Part shown: piece by piece, positions 1 to 11,535 of the stretch
How the letters are laid out: the number at the start of each line of letters is the position of its first letter
How positions within the stretch are numbered: the first letter of the stretch is position 1
NCBI RefSeq assembly: GCF_003073045.1
Contig: NC_037592.1
Location: 1,337,371-1,401,370, forward strand
Direction of reading: 5' to 3'
Source of the DNA: Pomacea canaliculata
Lineage: Eukaryota > Mollusca > Gastropoda > Architaenioglossa > Ampullariidae
Length of the DNA: 64,000 bases
Notes under the pieces: model-generated
Told to the model about the DNA's origin: nothing
Database searches by the model: none
Seen by the model: the letters and a program-made list of their open reading frames with translations, nothing else
Translations under genes and position numbers: made by a program

Positions 1-132
1 CAGGCGATGAGAGGAGAAGGTTCAGTGACACTGGGGAGGCGGCAAGTGTTCGATGGTCACATGCATCAAGCAGGCACCGCAAGCTCAAGGGAGACTACTC
101 CCATTGTGAGAGACGATGACTGTCAGGAGTAG
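1..132 (+). CDS. possible 3'-terminal coding exon of a gene that starts before the window
   Basis: Two + strand frames are open from the window edge. Frame 1 runs 43 codons to TAG at 130-132 and ends in TPIVRDDDCQE. Frame 3 runs 38 codons to TGA at 117-119 and ends in KLKGDYSHCERR. Both have codon use compatible with coding. An AATAAA lies further on at about 293-298, as expected for a 3' UTR. I recognise neither product. An acceptor-like CAG is at the window edge, so an exon could start near base 4. The missing upstream sequence is needed to choose the frame or to reject the exon. Confidence 0.3.
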   Translation, partial: QAMRGEGSVTLGRRQVFDGHMHQAGTASSRETTPIVRDDDCQE

Positions 133-2300
133 CCTCCCGTGGTGTTTGGACATTTTGTTCTGTTTTTTAAAAAAAAATTATTGTTGATGAGCAGCTGTCG
201 CTAGAGTTATGGTATTTCGTATAATCAATGAAACATCTAACAAAGCTGATGGCTTTTGTTGTTGAGAAGACGCAGGGCTAAACAGACAACACAATAAATG
301 AAATACATGACTTTCACTTAAAGTATACCTTTCTGAATTTGTATTTGGATGAAAATTCATTATCTGTGGTAATTGTCGTTTGTTAGGAAAAGTGGACCTA
401 GGGGGACAGAGAAACTGGTATAAACAAACAGGACACACACACACTTCCCTGTACTTCGCTCTCACCCACCCCACAGTCTCCATTCCCAGTGTCTACACCA
501 TGTACCCTGTTTCTGTCATGCCCATGTTGTGTCTAATGGCCACACTAGGTTACCATGACGACAATTTGTGTGTGTAGCCAGGCTTTGCTGGCAGTGAAGA
601 CTAGACAACACTCATCTAGTCCTTGTCCAGTCTCTTCACTGACTGCCATTCACATGTGAATTGTCCTCCACAGGTTGTTTTATTGTGAAGACTTTAAAAT
701 CTGTTTATATTTCTGCTCGTTAACACTTATTTAGTCCTAGTCAAGTCTCTGCACTACCAGCTGCCCCTAATCCCCATAAACATGTAAACTGTCGTCCACA
801 TCTTGTGTAGTTATTGTGCAGATGTACAGAGGTCATGAACTTTATTTTGTATGTGCATGTGCAGACAATGTCAAAACTGTCATTCCATCCCAGATTCACT
901 CAATACAATGTTTAAATTGTATTATATACATACACATACAGCATATATATTAATATGCAGGTAATACATTAGTCGATATTAATTTACAGATAATATGTCA
1001 GAAAAGTACAATACTTGACATCGAAGGGTAAAGAAGAGATAACAAGCAAAAAGAGACAAAACAAACCCGACACAAAGCACCGGGTGACCTCCAGCATCAA
1101 AACAAGCCATTCATCACAGTATTATTCAACTTCCTGGTCAAGATCAGCCAAGAGAAGCCCGGATCTCAAAGTAGGACAGCAGGAAGAATGTCTCACAAAT
1201 ATGAAGTATAAAAGGTGTGGGTGGGTATCAGAAGGTACTCAAGACACTTGTGTAAGTATTTCACTTTTTCCTCTGCAACCTTGTCTCAGTTGTTTGGCTG
1301 AGCTGAGTTTTGCGCGAGCGGTTACATGTATGAAGCGGAATAATGATAATAAATCATCATCGAAGACAATTACACATTTTCTCATATTTATTATATTGTA
1401 TAGAGATAAAAATAAATTTAATTTCGTTCATTCCATTTACTTTTTAGTTCTTACAACGCCCTGTCACTCATGCACCATCAAAAGCCCTGAGCGCGTAAGT
1501 GACAAGAAAAGACAGGACGAGAAACAAAAGAGCAAACAAATAAACAAAGAGTTGGAAGAAAACTACAGAGCTGTCCACTCTTCCTGCCGTTTGTTGTGTA
1601 CGTCACGTGACGTTACTAATCCAAATGTAAATATTGCCAACCGTAAGCGTGTAAACATATTGCTATATATTGGACAAATAATAAACGATTACAATGAATG
1701 ATGACTGAGAGAGGCCCGGATGTCGTCTGTCTCGAAGCCCGCGCCATGGCGGCCATACCCGCGCTGCACACTGTATCAGACTCATTACCGTGCTCTGACC
1801 ACTTGTCTTTCCCACCCGTTGTCTGGTGTGTACCTTGACATCGCCACCGTCCAGTGAGTTGGTCCTGTCAAGAGAACAGTCACGTGACTTGCATGACGTG
1901 ATCGCGAGGTCGTCCCTGAGGCCTCGTAGTCTGATCGTTGGACACGAGGGCCGCTGAGGCACGATCAAAGGGCAGCTACACTGGGGTAGGTGTCGCCTTA
2001 CCCTGTCCTCCTGCGCTCGTGTTCACGCCCGTTGGCTTTTCCCGAGTGGGTGAGGTCCGGCGGACGGGAAGACTTTGCAGATCGCAAACATCTTACACCG
2101 TCAACTGACCGGCATCCAGGAACTTCATGACATAGACTGTAACTTAGTTGTAACACAGAGTGTAACACAGGTTGTAACAGATTTCAGACAAGAAAACTTA
2201 AGTTCACAAAGCAATGAAAAGAAAGGAAAATCAAAGCAGTGTAAAAAAAATAAATAATGTAAAAAAAAAATCTGAAATAATGTGCTATGAAAAACAGTGT
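133..2300. other. non-coding, A/T-rich, no gene seen
   Basis: Apart from the possible 3' UTR up to about 300 there is nothing gene-like. The long frame at 1015-1701 is A/T-rich, lacks splice signals and reads as low-complexity Lys/Ser/Thr. Two perfect GTCACGTGAC palindromes sit at 1602-1611 and 1879-1888 in a more G/C-rich stretch (1.6-2.05 kb). Confidence 0.6.
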
Positions 2301-2310
2301 GGTTTAAAAC

Positions 2311-3920
2311 TACAGTGGAAACTCGGTTAGCGAACGCCTCCGATAGCGAATATTTCGGATAACGAACAAAACTTTCGTTAAAAATGTATCTCGGATAGCG
2401 AACAAATTTCGGATAACGAACAGCCACGTGAACCACACGTGACCGACCAGCATGTCATCATTCGCGCTCGAGACACAGTTACGATCGGTTGTTCCTTATC
2501 TGTGCGCATCCTTCTTATTTAGTGATTTTTGTGTTTTATTTTAATAAGATATTCCTCAATCATGGCTCCAAAGAAAAGTCTGTAGAAAAGTCTTTCCCTA
2601 GCAGTGCGATAGGCAATAGGAGACTAAACATGTTCAATGATAGTGTGATGTCGTATTACCAAAGAGTTTCACAAAAAAGTCAGAAGCAACAGACACTGGA
2701 CAAGTTTTTTCCTTCAACCTCAAAGCGACAGAAAAGGAAGTCAGCCCCGTTTTTACAATGTCACGTGCTCATGGAGGGGGAATCCAATCAGTAATTCCAC
2801 CCCTTCCTCCCCACACCGCCATCCACCCACGCCGTATGCATGTATCTGGGATAGCTGGATTTTGAGCAAGAGTTCGGACAGCCAACAACAAGAAAAATAA
2901 GAAAGTAATACAGACAGAACCCTGCTTGCGAAGTCTATCTCGGTAAACTTTATGGGACCCTTGAATTTTCGGGAGAAGGAACAATCGAGAAGAGACCTCC
3001 TCTACATGATGATGATGATGATGAGGAGGAGGAGGAGGAGGAGGAGGATACGTTTCGTGCACCCAGCAACACATTTTGACCGCCTGTTGCCTTCCAAGTG
3101 ATGATAAGCATGGAGGGTTTCTTTGTGTGTGAGATAGCCGAGACCAGTAACACCTGTCGTTATGGAGTTTACGTTCTGTCAAATTCTAATTGAGGGATTT
3201 TATTTTCGTTTTCAAAGGAGTCACAAAGCTTTCTTGCTGCATAGAAAACTGTCATTTAATGATGTGTGGCATTTAATGATGTTATTATAGAGGAGTGTGT
3301 GGAATTTAATGAATTCTGTATAGTTGTTGGCATTGCAGGTTCAGTTTATGTCTCTTGCACGTTGAGAAATATTTCATAGCCGGAGCGCTGTTTAATGTTT
3401 GAATGACTGTAGGGGTCTTTAATACAGATTTCACATTAAAGTATATCATAGCGACGCAAATAACATTAACAGTAAAAATATTCACAGACAGAAGAAAATA
3501 AACACACAGGCTACCGGAGTCGGAAAGTCTTACCCGTAAAAAGACTTTATTTTTTAAGATTTAGAAAACATCCTTACGAAGATCTTCTGTAAATTCTTCA
3601 GTTATTTGTTTGTACGCTAACTTTGGAAAGATTGACATGCAAGTAAAAAACTAATGATGGAATAATGTCTAATGATACCAGATAATGATACGTTCAAGAT
3701 AAGACTTGCCGAATTCAAAGTAATCCACCCTTTCCATTCTCAAGATACACACCCACAAACATCAGCATGCACAGGTCAAGGCCACTCGCACAGACGTCAG
3801 AGTTGTACACAGCGAGTCAACAGGGGCTGGGAACCAATTAAACCTATTTCTTTTATTTTTTATGGGAAAAACTGTTTCGGATAACCAACATTTCAGATAA
3901 CGAACAACATCCAAATGCTC
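2311..3920 (+). mobile_element. decayed pogo/Tigger-like (Tc1-mariner group) DNA transposon
   Basis: After a TA dinucleotide (2311-2312) the sequence starts CAGTGGAAACTCGGTTAGCGAA, the typical start of pogo/Tigger elements. It continues with reiterated CTCGGATAGCGAAC and TTCGGATAACGAAC motifs to about 2420. The same motif returns at 3872-3905 near the other end. An ATG at 2562 starts MAPKKSL and stops at once. The frame downstream contains QKSQKQQTLDKFFPSTSK, resembling the C-terminal tail of Tigger/pogo transposases. The DNA-binding and DDE core are missing, so this is an internally deleted, inactive copy. I did not find the right-hand terminal repeat. Confidence 0.5.
3006..3049. repeat. (GAT)n then (GAG)n microsatellite
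   Basis: A perfect run of GAT/ATG triplets passes directly into GAG triplets, inside the pogo-like remnant. It produces poly-His, poly-Ser and poly-Pro shadow frames on the - strand that are not genes. Confidence 0.9.
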
Positions 3921-6900
3921 GTCTGGAGTCAGGTCTGTGAAAACAACTTCTTAAATATAGAGACTTACAATTTACTTTAAAAAGGGTTTTTCTTCCTTAT
4001 CCATTTCCTTTTGTTTTGTTGTAAAAAATCTGCTTAAAAAGGTACATTAATTACCTATTTAGAATAATTTTTTTTGAAATATATTACATAGCCAGGTGCT
4101 ACGGTTACACTGACTACAGCTCCCCAGGAACCAGAGACCGTCTGCGATGTTGTTTTTTTTTTTAAAGCTGACGATGATATCAGAGAAAAATATTCATCTG
4201 GTAAATCGGATGTTCATATATTCTCTGGGCATTTGTCCACAAATATTGAAATAATGATAGATTAGCTGCATTTTCCCAAGTGATAAGTTCAGTGATGTAT
4301 TGAGGGTTACACAGTACCTGGGAGGACTGTCGCCACGTGATGTGTGAGTCCACAGGTAGCAGTGGACACCTGGCATGAATCTCGTCTGTTGTCCGGTGTG
4401 AATTATGACAGACTAGCGACTAGCACTCACCTGCCAGCTTGTCACCACTGGTGAACACCCTGTGTGAACGTAGACATGGGTGAACACAGGGCTAGTTGCT
4501 GTGACCACCATGTCCAGTGAACATGGCCTCCAGAAAGAACTGACCTCGTTGTGGAATAAAAAGCAGAGAAAGTGTGAGGATCACAACATATAAAATAATT
4601 GTTGTAGAGGCTATAGTAGCTTGACATCTGGAGGGGAGTCGTGGGTAGGACAAGTCCCTCAAGCATCTTTTTCCAGGGGCACCATAGAGCCTAGCACCCG
4701 CCCTGCACGTGTCCCCAGCACACACTTTGCCACTTTGTGATTTACTTTGAGATAATAACTTAAATTATGAAACTACATCAGAGGACAAGTAATATGTCTA
4801 ACACTTAGTAAATATTCCATATAATAAACATGTTTATTTCATGTAGTTCATTCCACTTCCTACTTCTTACAACGCCTCATGGACCCGTGCACCGTCACAA
4901 ACCTTGAGGTGTCGAGTTGGCTTTCAACGGCCCTGACTGTGACTCTCCCCCTCTCTCTCTCCCCCTGGTCCCACCATTTCTCGCCATTAGCTAAAAATTG
5001 AGCTCTTCATCAAGTACACGTGAACTTAGAAGTAGTCGGTTAGTTGTCAGTCGTCGTGCTCCAGATGATAGTCAGTGATGAGGCTAACATGGCGTTAAAT
5101 GGCCACGTGACTAATTCCTGATGATCCGCGAAGCTGCATGGAAAACAAAGTGTTATCTGTTTCTCGTGCTTCCAGACCCACTCCACATGGAGACGGACAA
5201 ACAAGATGGCAGCTGTGGTCCCACTTCAGCAACGGTCCGCAATACACATACACACCACGACTGCACGACATCAACAACAGTTGTTGTCCTTGTCACTCGG
5301 ACCAACGCGTGTATTGACTTCATGACATTATTTGTTACAAGACAGCAGATGTGATGACGTGTCATGTTCATGTCTTGTCCTTGGTCATGACCGCTACATC
5401 CGGGGGTTAGCAATCTTACTACTGGGGTGAAGTCACGTGACTACCTTTCACGGCGACAGCGTGGACCGGGCACTGGAGACATGAACCATGATGTTCTCAG
5501 GTAACATTGTCCTCGCTTTGAAATCCTGTCTTCAATGGCGGACATTGCGGACGTTGGTGTCAGCCTGATGTCCCTTACATGGTTTCGAACCGCAGGCTTT
5601 TTAGTTCTCTCTTGGCGGTTCCGGATTTTGCAAGCGGGTACAGAAATGTTGACAGGTGTGCGAGTGTTTGTCAGCCGGTCCCTGTCTCTCGCCCTGCACG
5701 TGCGCATGTTTACGCCGCGGTGTCGCCACCTGTCTGCGTTCCTGAGAGAAGGAGTTTGGCCATGGCGGGGCGAGGTCGGGATGTCCAAACGTCTCCAGAA
5801 TCTTTTAACCGCCGGCCCCGGGCCACCTGCTCGCTGCCGCCCTGAAAGGTCCGACCAGGATGTGACGCCATCAATCACTTGACTTCTCTCCCCACAAATC
5901 AGCGAGCGCATCCGGTGTGCGCGTGGGGTTAATGGAGATTACTAATCTCTGTGACGGCCTTATCACATAGCAACTCCACTATTCGGATACCACATACACG
6001 ACGAACAACTCTCGTGTAGCCTCATGACGAGGCAACTCCATTGTTCACATCCCACACTAGATGGCGCAGAAATAATTGTAATTTTTCACGAGAGAACCAT
6101 TCAAAAACAGCAAATAAAATAGTATAAGCCTTAATTTTATGATTGAAACACTTAAATTAATAAATAAATGTGAATATCTTGAAGTTTGGTGGGAGCAAGA
6201 ATGGGGTAGCAACACACACACAGAGGTACCCGTTGGACAGCGTGTTCCGCTGTAAAGACGAAGCTGCTTGTCCCACCCTGTGATGTCAGCACCAGTCCTG
6301 TACTCGGATGCAGGTGTTTCGTTCCTGACCTCTCACCTCTCAGACATTGCAGGTAGCGGGTGGTGGTGGTGGTAAGATGGAGGTTTGGGGTAGTTTGGCG
6401 AAAGAGAGCAAGAGTTATCTCTCACTACCACGACACTAGGGGCGCAAGCGGCGCTGAGTCCTGCTGCACCGATGAGGTGAAAGGTTACAAGGGTAAGACA
6501 TTGTAATGGCCGTCCCCAGGTCGCACCCCTGGAGTAGAATTATTCAAATCTAGGAGGCTGCATCCAGCCAAACTGACCTCAAGTGACCGCCCTCGAGAGG
6601 AGGAGGCCCCCTGGGGGCGAGTCTGTTGTGTGTCCACCTCCAGCTGCTGGCTTGTCCCGCTGGTCATAAAGACACTGTCGGGTGGGCTGTGCACCCTTCA
6701 GTGCAACCTCCAGTGTAACTCAATCGGTCATCGTCAGTTTAGCGGGAATATCGTCTCTCAGTGCTTGTCTCCTTCCTCTGTCATTACCTTCTGTTTTTGT
6801 TTATTCATCCCTCTGTCCATCCTCTGCTTGCCCACCGCTCTGATCGTCACTGTGTGTGAGAGAGAAAGAACGAGAGCATCTTGTGTCAGCCTTAACGCTC

Positions 6901-6925
6901 TTACGTGATTGCACATCATCATCAC

Positions 6926-6965
<40 letters not shown>

Positions 6966-8940
6966 GCTTAATAACAAACATTACTATTGGTTGGAGAGTG
7001 TTTTAGCAACACGTCAGAACGACGAGGAGGCTGACAGATAGAAAAGACAACTAGGATGGTCACAGCACACTGGCAATGGAGTCCCGTTCGAAGCCTGTCA
7101 GAGCTCAGTATTTTGATACCAACACGGACACACCAAAGTCCAGTTAGAGAAAGGACTGACCTTCCAGTGTATGATCCAGGGATCAGCATGTGGTCAAAGA
7201 AGATTATAATATTGACTATTACAAGTGGGCAAAGATACGCATGTTGCCCGGATAATGTTTCCTCCACCCGACAGACAGGCTGTCAACGAGCGGTGCGCCC
7301 GCGGACAGGACCAAAGGGCAGCGGGACTCCACTGCCGACTGTTTTAGTCAAAGGGACATTACTAACATTAGGGTTAACCGTGGTGTCTCTCTCTCTTCCC
7401 CCCACCCTTCTCTCTCACACACACATGGAGGATACTTTGTAAGCTGTAAGTCGTTTTCTAAATTTGGTCGGCATGGTTGTTTTTATTCTATTTAGAGCAT
7501 TGTGTAACAAAACTGAACTACAAGAACTTCCAGCAAACTGAGAAACTTTGCTGAGTGGAAACCAGCCTGACAAGAGCATAGACGACGGCAACCACAAAGC
7601 AGGGACCTACACCAACGGAGCGCAGCTCGAAGAGGGGAATAAGCTTGAAGTACCCGGGAGAAGACAGGGTGGACTAGCGGGTAGCAAGAGGCTGAGTGGG
7701 TGGAGACCAGACCTCGTGTTTCACTGTCCAGCTTGGGGCCCTGTCCCCACCCCTGTATCCACCCCTCCCCCACTGTACAGTATTGGTTCTCGTGGGAGGA
7801 CGCGAGAAGCCGAGACTAGCTGAGTGGGTGTCGAGGTCTCCGGTACCCTTCACACCCACAAGACACCGGGTAGCCTCATCATTGCAGAGACGCAGAAAGC
7901 GCATGTTGCAGGACTGGAGTGGAATGCCAGGGCCTGTCGCTGGGCGGCCACCATTCCGTCAGGTCGGCAGGAAGAGGTAAAAGTCACAGATTACAGATGT
8001 CAGCCACACGTCTCGTGGCGCGCGCAGCAAAGTGGGGGAGCGTCTTAGTGCTCACCGGGCGTGGAGGACAAAGTGAGGCTTCACGTGCCGACCTCGCGCT
8101 TGTTCTGACTCAGAGGCGATCATGCAGCTCACCACGGCCCTGGTCTCGCCACCATCTCATCTCGTGATGGCCTGTGTTGACGGGTGCTGAGTGGGGTGGG
8201 GGTGGACAGAATGGGGGAGCTACCATGTACCCCCCAGCTGCCCTGCTTAACGTCCGGTGGAGTAAATTTGAAAATTATGCGCGTGCACAGCACAAATACG
8301 CGGGTAACACGAGTCCTGGGGTTTGACAACCCACACGCGCTTCCAAAATGTCGGTTTGGCTAATTTTATTCACAAAGTAGCGTGATTACAAAATAAAATA
8401 GCTGTGGTCACGTGACCAACCATTTTATAGCAATCTTGTTCATTGCCATGTTATCAATTCTCAATCTGTTAATAATCACGCTAATATTAATAATCACAGT
8501 TGTCCCCCCTCCCCGAGTGTTGCCCCAGCGACATCTTGTGGCGAGTAGCCTCACAGGTCCTGGCCTCACTGAGGAACTTTGTGTGAGCACAAAGACACAA
8601 AGCTTTATGAAAGCCGCCATTTTAATGTCGTTGCTTAACGTCTGCTGTAGGTGGCGGTGCGGTGCCCCACGATGCGCGCGCATCTGAGTGAGGCTTGCTC
8701 GTGGTGCGTGTGGAGGGCGCATAAAGACCCGGATCTGAATTTCAATTGCTCGCCGCAAATTGTGGAGCGGACGGCGGCGGCCCTGTATGACCTACGGCCC
8801 TCGCCCATCCACCATCAAGTTTTAATGGCGGAGGTGTCAGTGATATCGGGTGCCAGTGCTTTAAGCAAGGCGCCATTAGCCGGGTGTCTGGAATGGTCGC
8901 CATGCATGTCTTGGGCGCTGAATGTAGTCTACAGCGCACT
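3921..8940. other. intergenic, no gene supported
   Basis: I found no frame with recognisable protein content or convincing splice sites. Perfect GTCACGTGAC palindromes occur at 5432-5441 and 8407-8416. A unique block at about 8.58-8.95 kb has several ATGGCGG and GCCATT words and a CATAAAGACC motif and looks like regulatory rather than coding DNA. Confidence 0.5.
6914..6965. repeat. (ATC)n microsatellite
   Basis: About 17 near-perfect ATC triplets with one CACCATC interruption near the start. Confidence 0.95.
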
Positions 8941-8949
8941 ATGGGATAG

Positions 8950-9135
8950 CTGCAGGCTAACAGAGCTAACTTAGCTAACATAGTGAGCCATCACAGAGCT
9001 AACAAAGCTAATCCAGTGAACTATCACAGAGCTAACATAGCTAATCCAGTGAACTATCACAGAACTAACATGGCTAATCCAGTGAGCTATCACAAACATA
9101 GCTAATCCAGTGAGCCATCATAAAGCTCACATACT
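8950..9135. repeat. minisatellite of about 40-45 bp units
   Basis: Diverged copies of a unit containing AGCTAACATAGCTAATCCAG and TGAACTATCACAG follow one another, with about four or five units. The last ones are truncated. Confidence 0.85.
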
Positions 9136-9140
9136 CCACT

Positions 9141-10850
9141 CACATGCCCAAATTTGCTAAACACCCTCTAACCCTTTGTCTCGTGCGGTGATGCTGTGAC
9201 CTTTGCTGTCAACACGCGGTGCAAATCATTAAGATGATGTTAACAGCTTTGATGAGGTTCCCCAGCAGGCGGCCATCTTGTCCAGTGTTTAAAACAAAGA
9301 AGGAGGCGAGGAAGACATAGTGCCGTCTATCAGCCACAAGGAAATTACCTGCCGATACAATCCAGGTAAATCCCAGGAGCGGGCAGACGTACTGAGGGTG
9401 GCACCAGTCACCTGCACAATGCTGAAACACTTCAGGGTGGAGAACTCCAGTCTGACATAAACAAGACAAGTAACAAAACTCTTGGATGGATCAGCCATTG
9501 GCACTTTGCTACACTTGAGTTTTGTCAGTGACACTCAATGTGAGCTACATCATCGACAGATACATTGACATAAACACAGACAAGTCTTTATAAATCACGT
9601 GACTGTCGTAATACCATAATTATCATTTTATACCGTATACATTTCATTGTATACCAACATGTGACTTGTCTTGTCTGACATTTTGATCAAAAAAATGTGT
9701 CACACATTTGTCAACGATGATGCTGCCTCCACACACTAACCTGCCTTGCAGCATCCCCTTGGCAGTTAAAGGGTCCAACGGTCGTCAGCGAGAGGAAGGG
9801 TTTCCAACGGTCAAACTGATAGTCACTGGCTTCTATAGTCAGCTCGCCGGGTGGGTTACTACAGGTAAACTAAACAACTAGTGACTAGTGAGCTCGCCGG
9901 GTGGGTTACTATACTGAAGTGTTCAATGTCCTTGTTACCTGGCGGTGTGGCGAGATGGGGCAGGGCAGGCAACACCTGTTTCTCTCTCACCTCCCTTGTC
10001 TGCCCTTGTCTCTCGCTGTTGTCTGCCCTTACCCTGACAGTTCTCTGCCCTTACCTACGATGCCGTCTGTGCTTGTCATGAGATGTTCTCTGCTGTTCAC
10101 GGATATTTTCCTTTTCTTTCTTATCTCGGATGTCCGCTGCGAGAAGTGTCTGGGTACGGGTAACGGCCAGTGCTGACGTCATAGCCGCGTTCTCATTGAA
10201 GCCCCGGAAATTGCACGCGCACCTGAGATGTTGCGAGTCTCGCGATCCTGATGCATGCCGGGATTCATCGTTTCTCCACGTCTTTGATCGCGACTGAACT
10301 GAGCTGTGCATGTCGTTATTTCTTAATTATTTAATTAATTCTTTTGATTAGTGTGCTCGAGCTTTGGGAGGAAAACAGTTTGCCAGTTGGATCAGCTCAG
10401 GTCTTCAAGTGGGAAGCACGATGTCTACCTGGCCATGGCTTACCTCTCGACTCAGCTATGAGTCAGCTGACCCTGATTTACCTGTGGAAACACACCTGAG
10501 TACATGTACCTAAACTATGAGGAGCGGTCAAACCTTCTCCCCCACACTGTGACCCCACAGCCCGTGTTAAACAGGGTGAAACTCTCAGGTGTGTGACTGC
10601 ACCCTCGGTGAGATTAACCAAAAACTAGACCGGCCATTCCCCTGAAACTCCTCCTCATCATCATCATTATCATCATCAGCTTTTATTTTTTTTACATGAT
10701 CTTAATACGATAATATGAAGAACGTAGATGTTTGTCTTTAACTCAGTGGATTGATTGACTATTAATTAATGATGGCTTGATGATTGACTGATTCTCCTTT
10801 GTCTTTCTTGTTCTCACGCTCCTTTCCCGACTGTCATACTGACGATTGCC
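9141..10850. other. intergenic DNA upstream of the peptide-hormone promoter
   Basis: No gene is supported. A direct duplication of AGCTCGCCGGGTGGGTTACT occurs at about 9840 and 9891. A short interval at 9349-9411 on the - strand has good acceptor and donor signals but no partner exons. A TGACGTCA octamer lies near 10175. Confidence 0.5.
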
Positions 10851-10856
10851 ATGATG

Positions 10857-10877
10857 TGACCCTGTGACCTGTGACCC
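10857..10877 (+). promoter_or_regulatory. cluster of TGACCY nuclear-receptor half-sites
   Basis: Three half-sites in tandem: TGACCC (10857-10862), TGACCT (10865-10870) and TGACCC (10872-10877). The last two are spaced by one base, a DR1-type arrangement. A fourth TGACCT is at 10902-10907 next to the CRE. DR1 and similar repeats are known binding sites of HNF4/RXR/COUP-type receptors. Use in this gene is inferred from position only. Confidence 0.45.
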
Positions 10878-10908
10878 TGCATGGTGTGGGCAGCTGGCGG
10901 CTGACCTG

Positions 10909-10916
10909 TGACGTCA
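10909..10916 (+). promoter_or_regulatory. perfect cAMP-response element (TGACGTCA)
   Basis: The palindromic CREB/ATF consensus lies 28 bases before the TATA box and about 60 bases before the predicted start site, a normal place for a functional CRE in neuropeptide promoters. The octamer is also common elsewhere in the window, so position rather than presence is the main argument. Confidence 0.55.
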
Positions 10917-10943
10917 GTGGGAGGCGAGCGTTGGCGCGCGCGC

Positions 10944-10949
10944 TATAAA
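10944..10949 (+). promoter_or_regulatory. TATA box of the peptide-hormone gene
   Basis: CTATAAAGA stands in a GC-rich stretch (GGCGCGCGCGCTATAAAG). Initiator-like TCACTC (A at 10976) and TCAGTC (A at 10982) follow at the expected distance of about 30 bases, predicting transcription from about 10976. Confidence 0.65.
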
Positions 10950-10975
10950 GACGCGGAGTTGTCGGTGCTGCGGTC

Positions 10976-11118
10976 ACTCTCAGTCCCGAGGAGGAGACAG
11001 CAGTCGAGCCTCACCCAGCAGACGACAGGTGCCACTGGCTGACTGGTCGCCACACGAGTCGTTTCTCCGGAGCGAGTCCCCAGGTCCGACTGACAAGTGA
11101 ACAGCAAGTGAACAGCAA
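10976..11118 (+). other. predicted non-coding first exon (5' UTR) of the peptide-hormone gene
   Basis: The exon starts at the predicted initiator and contains no ATG. It probably ends at AACAGCAA|GTGAGC (GT at 11119-11120). Other possible donors are CGACAG|GTGCCA and CCCCAG|GTCCGA inside it. It would join to the strong acceptor GTTGTTGCAG that ends at 20490, just before the start codon. Linking it to the coding exons 9.4 kb away is inference. Confidence 0.45.
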
Positions 11119-11467
11119 GTGAGCTTCTACTCTTGTACTCTTGTATCAGCTTCCTTTGTCTTTACTCTTGTCTTTACTTGCTTGTCCTTCTGTTTTATTT
11201 CTTTCTTTCTTCAGCCTGTTTCATTCTTCTTGTGAGCTCCGTGACCTGCGTACTCCACTTCTCACCTTGTGAAGTATTGAGCTTTCTTAATTCTTTACTA
11301 TTGATTCCTTTGTCTTCCCTCCTTCTCTCTCTCCAGCTTCTAACTTTTAAAATGTAGTTTTTATATTTTGTGTGATACTTTCTGCCGACAGTCCACAAAA
11401 TTTGTAAACCGAGATTTTTTCACTTTTTGAGATTTCCAAATTTGAAATAAATTGTGATGAAATGTTG

Positions 11468-11535
11468 ATGAAATCAAATCAAATCAGACTTTATTGTCTG
11501 TCGAGGATACCCAAGACAGAAATTTTTCTTTGCTC
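11468..11535 (-). mobile_element. 3' end of a LINE-like retroelement
   Basis: On the - strand the sequence reads GACAGACAATAAAGTCTGATT followed by GATTT repeats. That is an AATAAAG 3' end with a short-repeat tail, as in CR1/L2-type elements. No coding part is attached. Confidence 0.45.

Noticed and set aside
1015..1701. 228-codon open frame on the + strand
   Set aside because: A/T-driven Lys/Ser/Thr-rich content, no start context, no splice signals and no recognisable domain.
5441..5911. Overlapping 115- to 156-codon frames on both strands
   Set aside because: Arg/Pro-rich products of a G/C-rich stretch that is open in several frames at once, with no domain or splice support.
9209..9534. 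Two hydrophobic frames on the - strand
   Set aside because: Only a 63-base interval inside has splice signals; no partner exons were found, so no gene is called.
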